Source of the DNA: Kurthia huakuii LAM0618
Lineage (GTDB): Bacteria > Bacillota > Bacilli > Bacillales_A > Planococcaceae
NCBI RefSeq assembly: GCF_000505545.1
Contig: NZ_AYTB01000017.1
Span: 62,001 to 126,000, forward strand
DNA length: 64,000 nt
Direction: 5' to 3'
Below are positions 1 through 10,364 of this stretch, piece by piece. The position numbers were made by a program, and so were the translations under genes. Position 1 is the stretch's first letter; each line of letters opens with the position of its first letter. Below the pieces are notes generated by a model. The model saw nothing but the letters and a program-made list of their open reading frames with translations. It did no database searches and was not told the DNA's origin.

Positions 1-120
1 GAAGGCAACGAAAAAATCTCTTCTCTACTTTCTGCAGAAGAAATTGAAGATTGCTTCGATTACAACTATCACTTAAAAAATGTTGATATGATTTTTGAAC
101 GTCTTGGTCTTAACGATTAA
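1..120 (+). CDS. purB: Adenylosuccinate lyase PurB, C-terminal end (partial)
   Basis: Open frame from the first base, ending at TAA 118-120. The 39 visible residues end in YHLKNVDMIFERLGL, the usual C-terminus of Bacillales PurB. PurB splits SAICAR to AICAR and adenylosuccinate to AMP. Its place immediately before purC matches the pur operon of Bacillus. The identification rests on a short tail plus position, but both agree. The 5' part lies outside the window. Confidence 0.9.
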   Translation, partial: EGNEKISSLLSAEEIEDCFDYNYHLKNVDMIFERLGLND

Positions 121-135
121 TAAATAGCTTTAAAT

Positions 136-162
136 TGCCAGCACACCGTCAGTGCGCTGGCA
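136..162 (+). other. Hairpin between purB and purC
   Basis: TGCCAGCAC (136-144) can pair with GTGCGCTGGCA (152-162), allowing one bulged base. Only a weak T-run follows, so this looks like an intra-operon hairpin (RNA stability or partial attenuation) rather than a full terminator. It sits in the 100-nt purB-purC gap, the widest gap before purN. Confidence 0.45.
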
Positions 163-220
163 CTCTATTTTCAAAATTTCGATTATTCAATAAACTAATT
201 ATCCTACGGGGGAATTCAAA

Positions 221-934
221 GTGGAAAAAGGTCAACTTTTATACGAAGGTAAAGCAAAACGCTTATATGCAACAGATACAGAGGACGTATTATACGTTGA
301 GTACAAAGATAGCGCGACAGCATTCAACGGCGAAAAGAAAGCTGAAATCGCTGGTAAAGGTGTGCTAAACAACAGCATTACATCATTGATTTTCGACAAA
401 TTAAAAGCAGCTGGTATCGAGTCTCACTTTATCGAGAAACTAAACGATAACGATCAATTAGTTAAAAAAGTCGACATTATTCCAATTGAAGTCGTAGTAC
501 GTAATATTGCAGCAGGTAGCTTAGCAAATCGTCTTGGCATGGAAGAAGGCACAGTACTTCCACGTACAATCGTTGAGTATTACTACAAAGATGATGATCT
601 AGGTGATCCAATCATCAATAATGAGCATATCGACATTTTAGGAATTGCTACAAAAGAAGAAGTACAAGCGCTTTATGAAAAAGCACTACAAGTTAACGAT
701 GTCATGGCACCATTCTTCAAGGAAATTGGCGTAACGTTAGTTGATTTCAAATTAGAATTTGGTCGCGATGCACAAGGCAACGTATTATTAGCAGATGAAA
801 TCTCACCTGACACTTGCCGTCTTTGGGATGTAGAAACAAACCAGCACTTAGATAAAGACGTATTCCGCCGTGGTTTAGGTGATTTAACAGAGGTTTACAA
901 AATTATTCTTTCTCGTCTAGGAGGACAAGCATAA
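221..934 (+). CDS. purC: Phosphoribosylaminoimidazole-succinocarboxamide synthase
   Basis: SAICAR synthetase joins aspartate to CAIR with ATP, a cytosolic step of IMP synthesis. The 237 residues are the usual length. Family motifs seen are the N-terminal KAKRLY (11-16) of the nucleotide-binding region and DEISPDTCRLWD (192-203), which binds substrate and metal. GTG start preceded by GGGGGA. The stop is one base before purS, so translation of the two is probably coupled. Confidence 0.96.
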   Translation: MEKGQLLYEGKAKRLYATDTEDVLYVEYKDSATAFNGEKKAEIAGKGVLNNSITSLIFDKLKAAGIESHFIEKLNDNDQLVKKVDIIPIEVVVRNIAAGSLANRLGMEEGTVLPRTIVEYYYKDDDLGDPIINNEHIDILGIATKEEVQALYEKALQVNDVMAPFFKEIGVTLVDFKLEFGRDAQGNVLLADEISPDTCRLWDVETNQHLDKDVFRRGLGDLTEVYKIILSRLGGQA

Positions 935-935
935 C

Positions 936-1184
936 ATGAAAAAAGTCAAAGTATACGTAACATTACGCGAAAGTGTTTTAGATCCACAAGGCTCAGCAGT
1001 AATGGGCTCACTACACAACATGGGATACGATGAAGTACAAGACGTACGCATCGGTAAATTCTTAGAATTACAACTAGCTGACGCAGAGCGCGATATCGAT
1101 ACTGCAGTCAAAGAAATGTGTGAAAAATTACTAACGAACACAGTCATCGAAGACTACCGTTATGAAGTCGAGGAGGCTAACTAA
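936..1184 (+). CDS. purS: FGAM synthase subunit PurS
   Basis: PurS is the small subunit of the three-part formylglycinamidine synthase (PurSQL) found in Gram-positive bacteria; it bridges PurL and PurQ. The 82 residues match the family length. Position between purC and purQ is the Bacillus order. An AGGAGG lies inside the end of purC, and the ATG follows the purC TAA by one base. Confidence 0.95.
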   Translation: MKKVKVYVTLRESVLDPQGSAVMGSLHNMGYDEVQDVRIGKFLELQLADAERDIDTAVKEMCEKLLTNTVIEDYRYEVEEAN

Positions 1185-1185
1185 C

Positions 1186-1866
1186 ATGAAATTCGCAGTA
1201 CTCGTATTCCCTGGGTCGAACTGTGATTTAGACATGTATCACGCAATCAAGGACGAACTTGGCGAAGAAGCAGAATATGTTTGGCATGACGAAACAGATT
1301 TAAGTGCATACGACGGTATTTTAGTACCGGGTGGTTTCTCTTACGGTGATTACTTACGTTGTGGCGCAATGGCAAACCAATCAAACGTTATGAAAGAAGT
1401 AAAAAAAGCAGCTGAAGCTGGCAAACCAGTATTAGGCGTATGTAATGGCTTCCAAATCTTAACGGAAGCGGGCCTATTACCAGGAGCACTTCTTCGTAAC
1501 CGCGACTTAAAATTCATTTGTAACACAGTGGAATTAAAAGTTGAAAACAACAACACATTATTCACAAATGGCTATGATAAAGGTGAAGTTATCAATATTC
1601 CAATCGCACACGGTGAAGGTAACTACTACTGTGACGATGCGACATTAAAGCAATTACAAGACAATAATCAAATTGTTTTCACATACAATGGCGAAAACCC
1701 GAATGGTAGTTTAGAAAACATCGCAGGTATCGTAAACGAACGCGGTAATGTACTTGGCATGATGCCTCACCCAGAGCGCGCAGTAAACGATCTTATCGGC
1801 GGTGCAGATGGTCTTAATTTATTCAAATCAATTGTAAAACAGTGGAGGGAATCAAATGTCAACTAA
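1186..1866 (+). CDS. purQ: FGAM synthase, glutaminase subunit PurQ
   Basis: Class I glutamine amidotransferase that supplies ammonia to PurL. The 226-residue product shows the nucleophile in GVCNGFQ (Cys86) and the His-Glu pair in PHPE (His195, Glu197). Start chosen at ATG 1186, 1 nt after the purS stop and behind GAGGAGG; upstream in-frame codons lie inside purS. The 3' end overlaps purL by 11 nt, consistent with coupled translation of complex subunits. Confidence 0.96.
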   Translation: MKFAVLVFPGSNCDLDMYHAIKDELGEEAEYVWHDETDLSAYDGILVPGGFSYGDYLRCGAMANQSNVMKEVKKAAEAGKPVLGVCNGFQILTEAGLLPGALLRNRDLKFICNTVELKVENNNTLFTNGYDKGEVINIPIAHGEGNYYCDDATLKQLQDNNQIVFTYNGENPNGSLENIAGIVNERGNVLGMMPHPERAVNDLIGGADGLNLFKSIVKQWRESNVN

Positions 1867-4090
1867 GCTTGAGCCAACAGCGGAGCAAATTAAAGAACAA
1901 CGAATGTATGCAGATTTAGGTATGAGCGATAGCGAGTTTGCCCTTGTTGAAAGTATTTTAGGACGCTTACCAAACTGGACAGAACTTGGTCTGTTTTCAG
2001 TAATGTGGTCAGAACACTGCTCTTACAAAAACTCTAAGCCTGTTCTTCGCAAATTCCCAACAGAAGGTCCACAAGTATTACAAGGCCCTGGTGAAGGTGC
2101 TGGGATCGTTGATATCGGTGATAACCAAGCGGTTGTATTCAAAATGGAATCGCATAACCACCCATCAGCAATCGAGCCTTACCAAGGTGCTGCAACAGGC
2201 GTTGGCGGCATTATCCGTGACGTATTCTCAATGGGGGCGCGTCCAGTAGCGATGTTAAACTCATTACGTTTTGGTGAACTAGACGCATCAAAACGCGTGA
2301 AATATTTATTTGAAGAAGTAGTCGCTGGTATCGCAGGCTACGGTAACTGTATCGGTATTCCAACGGTAGGTGGCGAAATTCAATTTGACCCTTGCTACGA
2401 AGGAAATCCATTAGTAAACGCAATGTGTGTTGGTTTAATCAACCACGAAGATATCCAAAAAGGTATCGCAGCAGGCGTAGGTAATACAGTTATGTACGTT
2501 GGTGCTAAAACAGGCCGCGACGGTATCCACGGTGCTACATTCGCATCAGAAGAATTAACAGAAACATCAGATGAAAATCGCCCAGCAGTACAAGTTGGTG
2601 ACCCATTCATGGAAAAACTTCTACTAGAAGCTTGCCTAGAATTAGTGAAACTTGATAGCTTAGTTGGGATTCAAGATATGGGTGCGGCTGGTCTTACATC
2701 TTCAGCATCAGAAATGGCTTCAAAAGCTGGTTCTGGTATCGAAATGAACTTAGACTTAGTACCACAACGTGAAACAGGCATGACAGCTTACGAAATGATG
2801 CTTTCAGAGTCTCAAGAGCGTATGCTTGTTGTCGTGAAAAAAGGCGAAGAGCAACCAATCGTTGATTTATTCGCAAAATATGGCTTAGATGCTGTATCAG
2901 TTGGTGTCGTAACAGACGATAAACAATTCCGCTTATTACACCACGGTGAAGTTGTAGCAGATGTACCCGTTGATGCGTTAGCAGAAGATGCGCCTGTCTA
3001 CCACAAACCATCGGCTGTACCAGCTTACTTCGAAGAGTTCCAACAAATGAAAAACGAAGAACCACAAGTAGCGGATCATAAAGAAACATTACTTGCGTTA
3101 TTACAACAACCAACAATCGCTTCAAAAGAGTGGGTTTACGGTCAATACGATTATCAAGTGCGTACGTCAACAGTTGTTGCACCAGGTAGTGATGCAGCTG
3201 TTATCCGCGTACGTGGCACGAATAAAGGTTTAGCGATGACAACAGACTGTAACTCTCGCTACATCTACTTAGACCCAGAAGTGGGCGGTAAAATCGCAGT
3301 TGCAGAAGCAGCGCGTAATATTATCGCTTCAGGTGGTCAACCACTTGCTATTACAGACTGCTTAAACTTCGGTAACCCAGAAAAACCTGAAATCTTCTGG
3401 CAAATCGAAAAATCAGCAGATGGTATTTCAGATGCTTGTCGCGTATTAAACGCACCAGTTATCGGTGGTAACGTATCACTTTACAACGAACGCAGCTCAG
3501 AAGCTATCTACCCAACACCAACAATTGGTATGGTCGGTTTAGTAGAAGATCTTGCTCATGTGACAACACAAGAAGCAAAACAAGCTGGTGACGTGATTTA
3601 TGTAATTGGTGAAACAGCAACTGAATTTGGTGGTTCTGAACTTCAAAAATTAACAAACGGTGGCAAAGTGTTCGGCTTAGCTCCAGCGATTGATTTAGAA
3701 GTAGAAAATGCTCACCAACAATCATTACTACAAGCGATTAAAGCAGGCATTGTTCAATCTGCACATGACGTTTCTGAAGGTGGTCTTGCAGTAGCATTCG
3801 CTGAAACCGTATTCGGTACAGAATTTGGTGCTGAAGTAGAACTTACAGGTTCTGCAACAACAGCATTATTCTCTGAATCACAATCTCGCTTTATTGTAAC
3901 AGTCGCGCAAGAAAATGCAGCACAATTTGAAGAAATCGTTCCTGCTGCAAACAAAGTTGGTATCGTTACACCAAACGCTAACCTTGTTATTAAAGGAACA
4001 GATGGTACTACTTATGTAGAGGGCGCCGTAGCAGAATTCCATGACGCTTGGAGAGGAGCTATCACATGCTTGCTGAACTCAGAGGCTTAA
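1856..4090 (+). CDS. purL: FGAM synthase, large subunit PurL
   Basis: The synthetase subunit of PurSQL, converting FGAR plus ammonia and ATP to FGAM. The 744 residues are the normal size of small-type PurL. The [11 protein letters not shown] segment near residue 50 and the glycine-rich tandem PurM-like ATP-binding halves are evident. It overlaps purQ at its start and purF at its end (25 nt), so the three reading frames form a coupled block. Confidence 0.96.
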   Translation: MSTKLEPTAEQIKEQRMYADLGMSDSEFALVESILGRLPNWTELGLFSVMWSEHCSYKNSKPVLRKFPTEGPQVLQGPGEGAGIVDIGDNQAVVFKMESHNHPSAIEPYQGAATGVGGIIRDVFSMGARPVAMLNSLRFGELDASKRVKYLFEEVVAGIAGYGNCIGIPTVGGEIQFDPCYEGNPLVNAMCVGLINHEDIQKGIAAGVGNTVMYVGAKTGRDGIHGATFASEELTETSDENRPAVQVGDPFMEKLLLEACLELVKLDSLVGIQDMGAAGLTSSASEMASKAGSGIEMNLDLVPQRETGMTAYEMMLSESQERMLVVVKKGEEQPIVDLFAKYGLDAVSVGVVTDDKQFRLLHHGEVVADVPVDALAEDAPVYHKPSAVPAYFEEFQQMKNEEPQVADHKETLLALLQQPTIASKEWVYGQYDYQVRTSTVVAPGSDAAVIRVRGTNKGLAMTTDCNSRYIYLDPEVGGKIAVAEAARNIIASGGQPLAITDCLNFGNPEKPEIFWQIEKSADGISDACRVLNAPVIGGNVSLYNERSSEAIYPTPTIGMVGLVEDLAHVTTQEAKQAGDVIYVIGETATEFGGSELQKLTNGGKVFGLAPAIDLEVENAHQQSLLQAIKAGIVQSAHDVSEGGLAVAFAETVFGTEFGAEVELTGSATTALFSESQSRFIVTVAQENAAQFEEIVPAANKVGIVTPNANLVIKGTDGTTYVEGAVAEFHDAWRGAITCLLNSEA

Positions 4091-5490
4091 ACGAAGAATG
4101 TGGCGTGTTTGGGATTTGGAACAATGCAAACCCAGCACAATTAAGTTACTATGGGCTACATGCTTTACAACATCGCGGACAAGAGGGTGCTGGTATTGTC
4201 GTATCAGACCGCGTACGTCTACGTGCTGTAAAGGGTGAAGGTTTAGTTAACGATGTTTTTGACGAAGAAAAGTTACGTGCTGTTGAAGGTACAGCGGCCA
4301 TCGCACACGTGCGTTATACAACGGCTGGTGGCGGCGGCATTGAAAATGTACAACCGTTATTATTCCACTCTTCGACAGGTAGTTTGTCGATTGCTCATAA
4401 TGGGAACTTAGTCAACGCGAATCGTTTGAAAAAGCATCTTGAGCGTCAAGGTAGCATTTTCCACTCTAGTTCAGATACAGAAGTTGTCGCGCATTTAATT
4501 AAGCGTTCGACTTTATTACCATTCAAAGAAAAAGTGAAGAGCGCGCTGAATTTATTAATCGGCGCTTACTCTTTCTTAATTATGACAAAAGACGAAATGA
4601 TCGTGGCGCGTGACCCACAAGGTTTACGTCCACTTGCGCTAGGTAAACTAGGCGAAGGTTATGTTGTCGCATCTGAAACATGCGCATTCGATTTAATCGG
4701 TGCAGAATATGTTCGCGATGTAGAGCCAGGTGAATTGTTAATTATTAACGATGACGGCGTTACATCTGAACGCTTTGCGGTCGAAACAAAACGTGCGATG
4801 TGTGCGATGGAATATGTGTACTTAGCACGACCAGACTCAGACATCGATGGCATTAACGTGCATATGGCTCGTAAACGTATGGGGCGTCAATTAGCACGCG
4901 AATGTGCGCATATCGACGCAGATGTTGTGACAGGTGTTCCAGATTCAAGTATTTCAGCTGCAATCGGCTTTGCCGAAGAAAGTGGCTTACCATATGAACT
5001 AGGTTTAATCAAAAACCGCTATGTTGGTCGTACATTTATTCAACCAACACAAGAACTACGCGAACGTGGCGTAAAAATGAAATTATCACCAGTTGTTCAA
5101 GTTGTGAAAGGCAAACGTGTTGTCATGGTCGATGACTCGATCGTACGTGGTACTACTTCTCGCCGTATCGTAACGATGCTAAAAGAAGCTGGCGCTGCAG
5201 AAGTACATGTTGTTATTAGCTCACCACCGATGTCTAATCCTTGCTACTATGGCATTGATACATCGACAAGTGAAGAGTTAATCGCCTCTACAAAATCAGT
5301 CGAAGAAATTCGCGATACAATTGGCGCTGACTCATTAACGTTCTTATCTCCTGAAGGCATGATTGAAGCAACAGAGCGCCCATTCGATGAAGAGAATCGC
5401 GGCCTTTGCTTAGCATGTTTCACAGGACAATATCCAACGCAAATTTTTTCAGATACCGTACTACCACACGAAAAAGAGTTACAAAACTAA
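4066..5490 (+). CDS. purF: Amidophosphoribosyltransferase
   Basis: Commits PRPP to purine synthesis by making phosphoribosylamine from glutamine. The 474-residue protein begins [12 protein letters not shown]; by analogy with B. subtilis PurF the first 11 residues are a propeptide, leaving Cys12 as the N-terminal nucleophile. A PRPP-binding [14 protein letters not shown] motif is present. The cysteines in AMCAMEY, NPCYYG and LCLAC fit the iron-sulfur cluster of the Bacillus-type enzyme. ATG 4066 chosen because it gives this conserved N-terminus behind GAGAGGAG; an upstream TTG at 4048 does not. Confidence 0.96.
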   Translation: MLAELRGLNEECGVFGIWNNANPAQLSYYGLHALQHRGQEGAGIVVSDRVRLRAVKGEGLVNDVFDEEKLRAVEGTAAIAHVRYTTAGGGGIENVQPLLFHSSTGSLSIAHNGNLVNANRLKKHLERQGSIFHSSSDTEVVAHLIKRSTLLPFKEKVKSALNLLIGAYSFLIMTKDEMIVARDPQGLRPLALGKLGEGYVVASETCAFDLIGAEYVRDVEPGELLIINDDGVTSERFAVETKRAMCAMEYVYLARPDSDIDGINVHMARKRMGRQLARECAHIDADVVTGVPDSSISAAIGFAEESGLPYELGLIKNRYVGRTFIQPTQELRERGVKMKLSPVVQVVKGKRVVMVDDSIVRGTTSRRIVTMLKEAGAAEVHVVISSPPMSNPCYYGIDTSTSEELIASTKSVEEIRDTIGADSLTFLSPEGMIEATERPFDEENRGLCLACFTGQYPTQIFSDTVLPHEKELQN

Positions 5491-5503
5491 GGAGGAACTT
5501 ATT

Positions 5504-6559
5504 GTGTCAAAAGCATATGAACAAGCTGGCGTAAATATCGAAGCTGGTTATGAAGCAGTACAACGTATGAAATCACATGTAGCCCGCACAGAACGTAAAG
5601 GCATTATGGGAACATTTGGGGGCTTCGGAGGTATGTTCGATTTATCTTCGCTAAACTTAAAAGAACCTGTATTAATTTCAGGTACTGACGGTGTTGGTAC
5701 AAAATTAAAACTTGCATTTATGGTCGATAAACATGACACAATCGGCGTTGACGCTGTTGCGATGTGCGTTAATGATATCGTAGCACAAGGTGCAGAGCCT
5801 CTTTATTTCTTAGACTATGTAGCGGTAGGGAAAGCTGTTCCAGCAAAAATCGAACAAATCGTAAAAGGTGTAGCAGATGGTTGTGTACAATCTGGCGCTG
5901 CATTAATCGGTGGCGAAACGGCTGAAATGCCAGGCTTATACGAAGAAGATGAGTATGATCTAGCTGGATTTGCAGTAGGTGCTTGTGAGAAAAAAGATAT
6001 CGTAACAGGTGAACGCATTGCTGCAGGTGACGTTTTAGTAGGGATTGCTTCAAGCGGTGTGCACTCAAATGGTTACTCATTAGTACGTAAAATCGTTTTC
6101 GCTGATAAAGGCTATACGCCAGACCAAATCGTCGAAGGTTACGAAGATCTTGGCCCAATCGGTGAAGCGTTATTAACACCAACAAAAATTTATGCTAAAC
6201 CCGTTCTTGATATGTTAAAAGAAGCGGATGTACATGGTATGGCGCACGTTACAGGCGGCGGCTTCTACGAAAACCTTCCACGCATGATGCCAGAAGGTCT
6301 TGCAACAGAAGTAGAGCTAGGTTCATGGCCAGTACTACCAATCTTTGATTTCTTAGCTGACCAAGGTGAGCTACAACAAAAAGACTTATTCAACGTATTT
6401 AATATGGGGATTGGCTACGTGTTAGCTGTTCCTGCAGCAGATGTTGAAAAAGTGATTGCCGTTGCAGAACGTCATGGTGAAAAAGCATATAAAATTGGTC
6501 AAGTGGTTGCTGGTGAAGGTGTTATCTTTAACGGTGAGCATGATGGGAGTCTTGCATAA
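5504..6559 (+). CDS. purM: Phosphoribosylformylglycinamidine cyclo-ligase
   Basis: AIR synthetase, closing the imidazole ring of FGAM with ATP. The 351 residues include the [12 protein letters not shown] nucleotide/substrate segment near residue 58 and [11 protein letters not shown] near 250. GTG start behind AAGGAGGAACTTATT, a translation start region repeated identically in front of purH. The stop TAA shares its last base with the purN ATG. Confidence 0.96.
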   Translation: MSKAYEQAGVNIEAGYEAVQRMKSHVARTERKGIMGTFGGFGGMFDLSSLNLKEPVLISGTDGVGTKLKLAFMVDKHDTIGVDAVAMCVNDIVAQGAEPLYFLDYVAVGKAVPAKIEQIVKGVADGCVQSGAALIGGETAEMPGLYEEDEYDLAGFAVGACEKKDIVTGERIAAGDVLVGIASSGVHSNGYSLVRKIVFADKGYTPDQIVEGYEDLGPIGEALLTPTKIYAKPVLDMLKEADVHGMAHVTGGGFYENLPRMMPEGLATEVELGSWPVLPIFDFLADQGELQQKDLFNVFNMGIGYVLAVPAADVEKVIAVAERHGEKAYKIGQVVAGEGVIFNGEHDGSLA

Positions 6560-7119
6560 TGAAGAGCATCGCAGTTTTTGCATCAGGTAGCGGCTCAAAC
6601 TTTCAAGCAATTCAGGAAGCAATTGAGCGTGGCGACATCAATGCAACGATTAAACTCGTTGTTACCGATAAGCCCGGTGCCTATGTAACGGAGCGAGCGG
6701 CAGCGAAAAATATTCCGGTATTAGCGCTTAGTCCAAAAACATTTGACTCGAAGGACGCTTACGAACAAGCAATTTTAGCAGAACTTCGTAAAAATGATGT
6801 GGAATTTCTTGTGCTAGCTGGTTATATGCGACTGGTCGGTTCGACGTTACTCGAAGCGTATCCGAGTCATATCATCAATATTCATCCATCACTACTGCCA
6901 TCATTCCCAGGGAAAGATGCGATTGGGCAAGCGATGGCGCATGGTGTCAAAGTAACAGGTGTTACGGTGCATTATGTCGATGAAGGAATGGATACCGGCA
7001 GCATCATTATGCAACGTGCAGTTGATGTTGTAGACGGAAACCGCGAAGAAACAGAAGCAAACATTCATGCTGTAGAACATGGTTTATATACAGATGTATT
7101 AAAACAGTTGTTCAATTAG
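6559..7119 (+). CDS. purN: Phosphoribosylglycinamide formyltransferase
   Basis: Folate-dependent GAR transformylase (10-formyl-THF donor). The 186 residues show the catalytic set in INIHPSLLPSFPG (His) and the Asp in DEGMDTGS. The ATG overlaps the purM stop by one base (TAATG), typical stop-start coupling. It is followed by a 119-nt gap, the longest inside the purC-purH block, which holds a promoter candidate and a long hairpin. Confidence 0.95.
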   Translation: MKSIAVFASGSGSNFQAIQEAIERGDINATIKLVVTDKPGAYVTERAAAKNIPVLALSPKTFDSKDAYEQAILAELRKNDVEFLVLAGYMRLVGSTLLEAYPSHIINIHPSLLPSFPGKDAIGQAMAHGVKVTGVTVHYVDEGMDTGSIIMQRAVDVVDGNREETEANIHAVEHGLYTDVLKQLFN

Positions 7120-7122
7120 CAG

Positions 7123-7151
7123 TTGACTTGTGTAAGATAAAATCATAAAAA
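7123..7151 (+). promoter_or_regulatory. Candidate internal sigma-A promoter before purH
   Basis: TTGACT (7123-7128), a 17-nt spacer and TAAAAA (7146-7151). The -35 box is good and the -10 box moderate. It would give purH-purD a second transcription start inside the operon. Inferred from sequence only. Confidence 0.4.
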
Positions 7152-7156
7152 TGAAT

Positions 7157-7208
7157 AATTTAGTTAACTGAAGTGTCTGCATAAATAGGCACTTCAAACA
7201 ACTAAATT
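7157..7208 (+). other. Two-tier hairpin in the purH leader
   Basis: Outer arms AATTTAGTT (7157-7165) and AACTAAATT (7200-7208) are perfectly complementary. Inner arms GAAGTGTCT (7170-7178) and AGGCACTTC (7187-7195) pair with one G-U. The 18 base pairs are interrupted by a small internal loop. There is no T-run, so it is not a simple terminator; it could protect or attenuate the purH message. Confidence 0.6.
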
Positions 7209-7238
7209 TGCTGTACATAATCTAAGGAGGAACTTATT

Positions 7239-8774
7239 GTGACGAAAAGAGCATTAATCAGTGTTTCTGATAAAACGGGCATTTTAGAATTTGCGAAGGA
7301 ATTAGAAACATTAGGCTATGAAATTTTATCAACTGGTGGTACGAAAAAACATTTACAAGAAAATGGTGTAGCTGTAACAGCTGTAGACGAAGTAACAAAC
7401 TTCCCAGAAATTCTTGGCGGTCGCGTGAAAACGTTAAATCCATTAATCCACGGCGGTCTTCTTGCGAAATTTGATGACCCAGAACATAAAGCACAAATGG
7501 AAGAGCATGGCATTGCGCCAATCGAGATCGTTTGTGTAAACCTTTACCCATTCGTTGAAACGATTTCAAAACCAAACGTAGAGCTTGCTGATGCAATCGA
7601 AAACATCGATATCGGCGGTCCTACAATGCTACGCTCAGCAGCGAAAAACCAAAAATACGTGTCAGTAATCGTTGATGCTAACGACTACGCGGCAGTATTA
7701 GAAGAATTAAAAGCAGATGGTCAAACAACGCTTGCAACACGCCGTCGCTTAGCTGCAAAAGTATTCCGTCACACAGCGGCTTACGATTCATACATCTCGA
7801 ACTACTTAACAGATTACGTAGGCGAAGAGTTCCCAGATCAATTAACATTAACATACGAATTAAAACAACCATTACGCTACGGTGAAAACCCTCACCAAAA
7901 AGCAGCATTCTACCAAAAACGTTTAGCTTCTGATTTCTCAGTAGCATACGCAGAACAATTACATGGTAAAGAACTTTCGTACAACAATATTCAAGATGCA
8001 AATGCAGCACTGCAAATTGTGAAAGAATTTAAACAACCAGCAGCAGTAGCTGTTAAACATATGAACCCATGTGGCGTAGGTGTAGGTGCAACAATTGCAG
8101 AAGCATTTAACGAAGCATACGAAGCAGATTCTACATCAATATTCGGTGGTATCGTAGCTCTTAACCGCGAAGTAGATGCACAAACAGCTGAACAACTTGC
8201 GGGTATCTTCTTAGAAATTATCATTGCTCCTTCATTCTCAAAAGAAGCACTTGAAAAATTAACAGTGAAGAAAAACATTCGCCTACTAACGATTTCATTC
8301 GAACAAAACACAAAAGACAAATTCAACACTGTATCAGTTGAAGGCGGCTTACTTGTTCAAGAACCAGACCGTAACGGCTTTGACGAAGCAGACATTCAAG
8401 TAGTAACAGACCGCGAACCAACAGAAGCGGAATGGAATGCTTTAAAACTTGGCTGGTCAGTTGTAAAACACGTAAAATCGAATGCCATCGTTGTAACAGA
8501 TGACAAAATGACATTAGGTGTAGGTGCTGGTCAAATGAACCGCGTAGGCTCTGCGAAAATCGCTTTAGAGCAAGCAGGCGACAAAGCAAAAGGTGCAGCA
8601 TTAGCATCTGACGCATTCTTCCCAATGCCTGACACAGTAGAAGAAGCAATCAAAGCAGGTATTACAGCAATTATCCACCCAGGTGGCTCTAAGCGCGACC
8701 AAGATTCAATCGACGTAGCAAACGCAGCGGGTATCACAATGGTAACGACTGGCGTACGTCACTTCAAACACTAA
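7239..8774 (+). CDS. purH: Bifunctional AICAR transformylase/IMP cyclohydrolase
   Basis: Catalyses the last two steps to IMP. The 511 residues are the family length: an N-terminal MGS-like cyclohydrolase domain (about 1-195, with STGGTKKHL) and a C-terminal transformylase domain beginning near [14 protein letters not shown], with the conserved [14 protein letters not shown] start behind AAGGAGGAACTTATT. A hairpin after the stop separates it from purD. Confidence 0.96.
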   Translation: MTKRALISVSDKTGILEFAKELETLGYEILSTGGTKKHLQENGVAVTAVDEVTNFPEILGGRVKTLNPLIHGGLLAKFDDPEHKAQMEEHGIAPIEIVCVNLYPFVETISKPNVELADAIENIDIGGPTMLRSAAKNQKYVSVIVDANDYAAVLEELKADGQTTLATRRRLAAKVFRHTAAYDSYISNYLTDYVGEEFPDQLTLTYELKQPLRYGENPHQKAAFYQKRLASDFSVAYAEQLHGKELSYNNIQDANAALQIVKEFKQPAAVAVKHMNPCGVGVGATIAEAFNEAYEADSTSIFGGIVALNREVDAQTAEQLAGIFLEIIIAPSFSKEALEKLTVKKNIRLLTISFEQNTKDKFNTVSVEGGLLVQEPDRNGFDEADIQVVTDREPTEAEWNALKLGWSVVKHVKSNAIVVTDDKMTLGVGAGQMNRVGSAKIALEQAGDKAKGAALASDAFFPMPDTVEEAIKAGITAIIHPGGSKRDQDSIDVANAAGITMVTTGVRHFKH

Positions 8775-8800
8775 GCTTAAACAGCATGTAAGCATTACAC

Positions 8801-8837
8801 AAAAAGGGAACTGCGCAGTTGCACGGTTTCCTTTTTG
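8801..8837 (+). terminator. Hairpin between purH and purD
   Basis: AAAAAGG (8801-8807) pairs with CCTTTTT (8830-8836), with an inner self-complementary AACTGCGCAGTT. It could act as a partial terminator that lowers purD relative to the upstream genes, since purD follows with no clear strong promoter. Confidence 0.5.
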
Positions 8838-8868
8838 TTCATCATTTATTTTTAGGAGGAACGAATCC

Positions 8869-10125
8869 GTGAAAGTTCTTGTAATCGGAAGCGGCGGTCG
8901 TGAACACGCCATCGCGAAACAATTTAATGAAGCTCCATCAGTAGAAGAAGTATTTGTAGCACCAGGTAATGATGGTATGACAAACGATGCGACGCTTGTA
9001 GCTATCGCACAAAATGATTTTAAAGCACTTATTGAATTTGTAAAAACAAACGATGTTGCATTAACATTTGTCGGTCCTGAACAACCACTTGCAGAGGGAA
9101 TCGTCGATGCATTCCAAGCAGAAGGATTACGCATCTTTGGTCCAACGCAAGCAGCGGCACAAATCGAAGGCTCAAAATCATTCGCGAAAGAATTAATGGC
9201 GAAATATAATATTCCAACAGCAGCTTATGCAACATTTACAGACGCAGAGGAAGCGGCACTATACATTCAAAAACAAGGTGCGCCAATCGTTGTGAAAGCA
9301 GATGGCCTTGCAGCAGGTAAAGGTGTTATTGTCGCAATGACAGAACGTGAAGCAATCGAAGCAGTACGTGACATGATCGGCAACCAACGTTTTGGTGAAT
9401 CATCATCACGCGTTGTCATCGAAGAATTTTTAGATGGCGAAGAATTTTCATACATGTCATTTGTACATGATGGTCAAATTTATCCAATGGTTATCGCACA
9501 AGATCATAAACGTGCCTATGATGGTGATAAAGGTCCAAACACAGGTGGTATGGGTGCTTACTCTCCGGTACCACAAATTTCAGAGGAAATCGTAAAACGC
9601 GCCTATGATGAAGTCGTTGTGCCAACAGTTGCTGCAATGGAACAAGAAGGCAAATCATTTACAGGTATTTTATATGCCGGCCTTATTTTAACGGCACAAG
9701 GTCCGAAAGTAATTGAATTCAATGCACGTTTTGGCGACCCAGAAACACAAGTTGTGTTGCCACGTATGACTTCTGATTTTGGCGACTTCATGATGGCATT
9801 ACTTGATAAAAAGCCATTTGATTTACAATGGTCTGATAAGGCGATGTTAGGTGTTGTTATCGCATCTGAAGGCTACCCAGGTACAGTTGAAAAGGGCAAT
9901 GCGCTTCCTGATTTAACAGCGCTATCAGCAAACCACCACGTATTCCATGCGGGTACAAAACTAGAGAACGAACAATTTGTTGGCAACGGCGGACGTGTTC
10001 TTTTAGTAGCGGCACAAGCAGATAATTTAAAAGAAGCACAACAACAAGTGTATGCGGCGATTAACGAAACGAAATGGCCACATTTCTTCTATCGTCATGA
10101 TATTGGCTGGCGTACATTTCAGTAA
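8869..10125 (+). CDS. purD: Phosphoribosylamine-glycine ligase
   Basis: GAR synthetase, an ATP-grasp ligase joining phosphoribosylamine and glycine. The 418 residues carry the N-terminal GSGGREHA loop, the ATP-grasp segment VVKADGLAAGKGV near residue 140 and the metal-binding NARFGDPETQ near 284. GTG start behind TAGGAGGAAC. Last gene of the purine operon; a good terminator follows at 10137. Confidence 0.96.
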   Translation: MKVLVIGSGGREHAIAKQFNEAPSVEEVFVAPGNDGMTNDATLVAIAQNDFKALIEFVKTNDVALTFVGPEQPLAEGIVDAFQAEGLRIFGPTQAAAQIEGSKSFAKELMAKYNIPTAAYATFTDAEEAALYIQKQGAPIVVKADGLAAGKGVIVAMTEREAIEAVRDMIGNQRFGESSSRVVIEEFLDGEEFSYMSFVHDGQIYPMVIAQDHKRAYDGDKGPNTGGMGAYSPVPQISEEIVKRAYDEVVVPTVAAMEQEGKSFTGILYAGLILTAQGPKVIEFNARFGDPETQVVLPRMTSDFGDFMMALLDKKPFDLQWSDKAMLGVVIASEGYPGTVEKGNALPDLTALSANHHVFHAGTKLENEQFVGNGGRVLLVAAQADNLKEAQQQVYAAINETKWPHFFYRHDIGWRTFQ

Positions 10126-10136
10126 TGTAAATATTT

Positions 10137-10167
10137 AAGCTATCCGAGCAATTGGATAGCTTTTTTT
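10137..10167 (+). terminator. Rho-independent terminator of the purine operon
   Basis: AAGCTATCC (10137-10145) pairs perfectly with GGATAGCTT (10154-10162), and a run of seven T follows the GC part of the stem. It closes the pur operon. Confidence 0.9.
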
Positions 10168-10198
10168 AATAGGCATATGGCATAATTATACCTATTAA

Positions 10199-10212
10199 TG
10201 AGAACGCTTACA
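10199..10212 (+). promoter_or_regulatory. cre-like CcpA site upstream of adenine deaminase
   Basis: TGAGAACGCTTACA matches the Bacillus cre consensus TGWAANCGNTNWCA at all but one position (G for A at position 4). It lies about 155 nt before the ade start in a 240-nt intergenic stretch with no other gene. The match is to a degenerate consensus, so chance is possible. Confidence 0.4.
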
Positions 10213-10364
10213 TTAAATCCCTTACTTTGTGAACACCTTGTTAATTAACCGCTGTAAGCATTCTTAATTGTTAGGTCGTATGTTACGATAATCAATATGA
10301 TGTTTAAAAAGTATGAATGAATAGAAACCTATGCATAAAAATAATAATGAAAGAGGTGGGAGAA

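Noticed and set aside
2694-3182. 162-codon minus-strand frame inside purL
   Set aside because: Shadow of the purL reading frame: Leu/His-rich translation and no ribosome site.
10168-10364. Purine riboswitch before the adenine deaminase gene
   Set aside because: No three-way junction pattern or conserved purine-aptamer loops; only a cre-like site was found.
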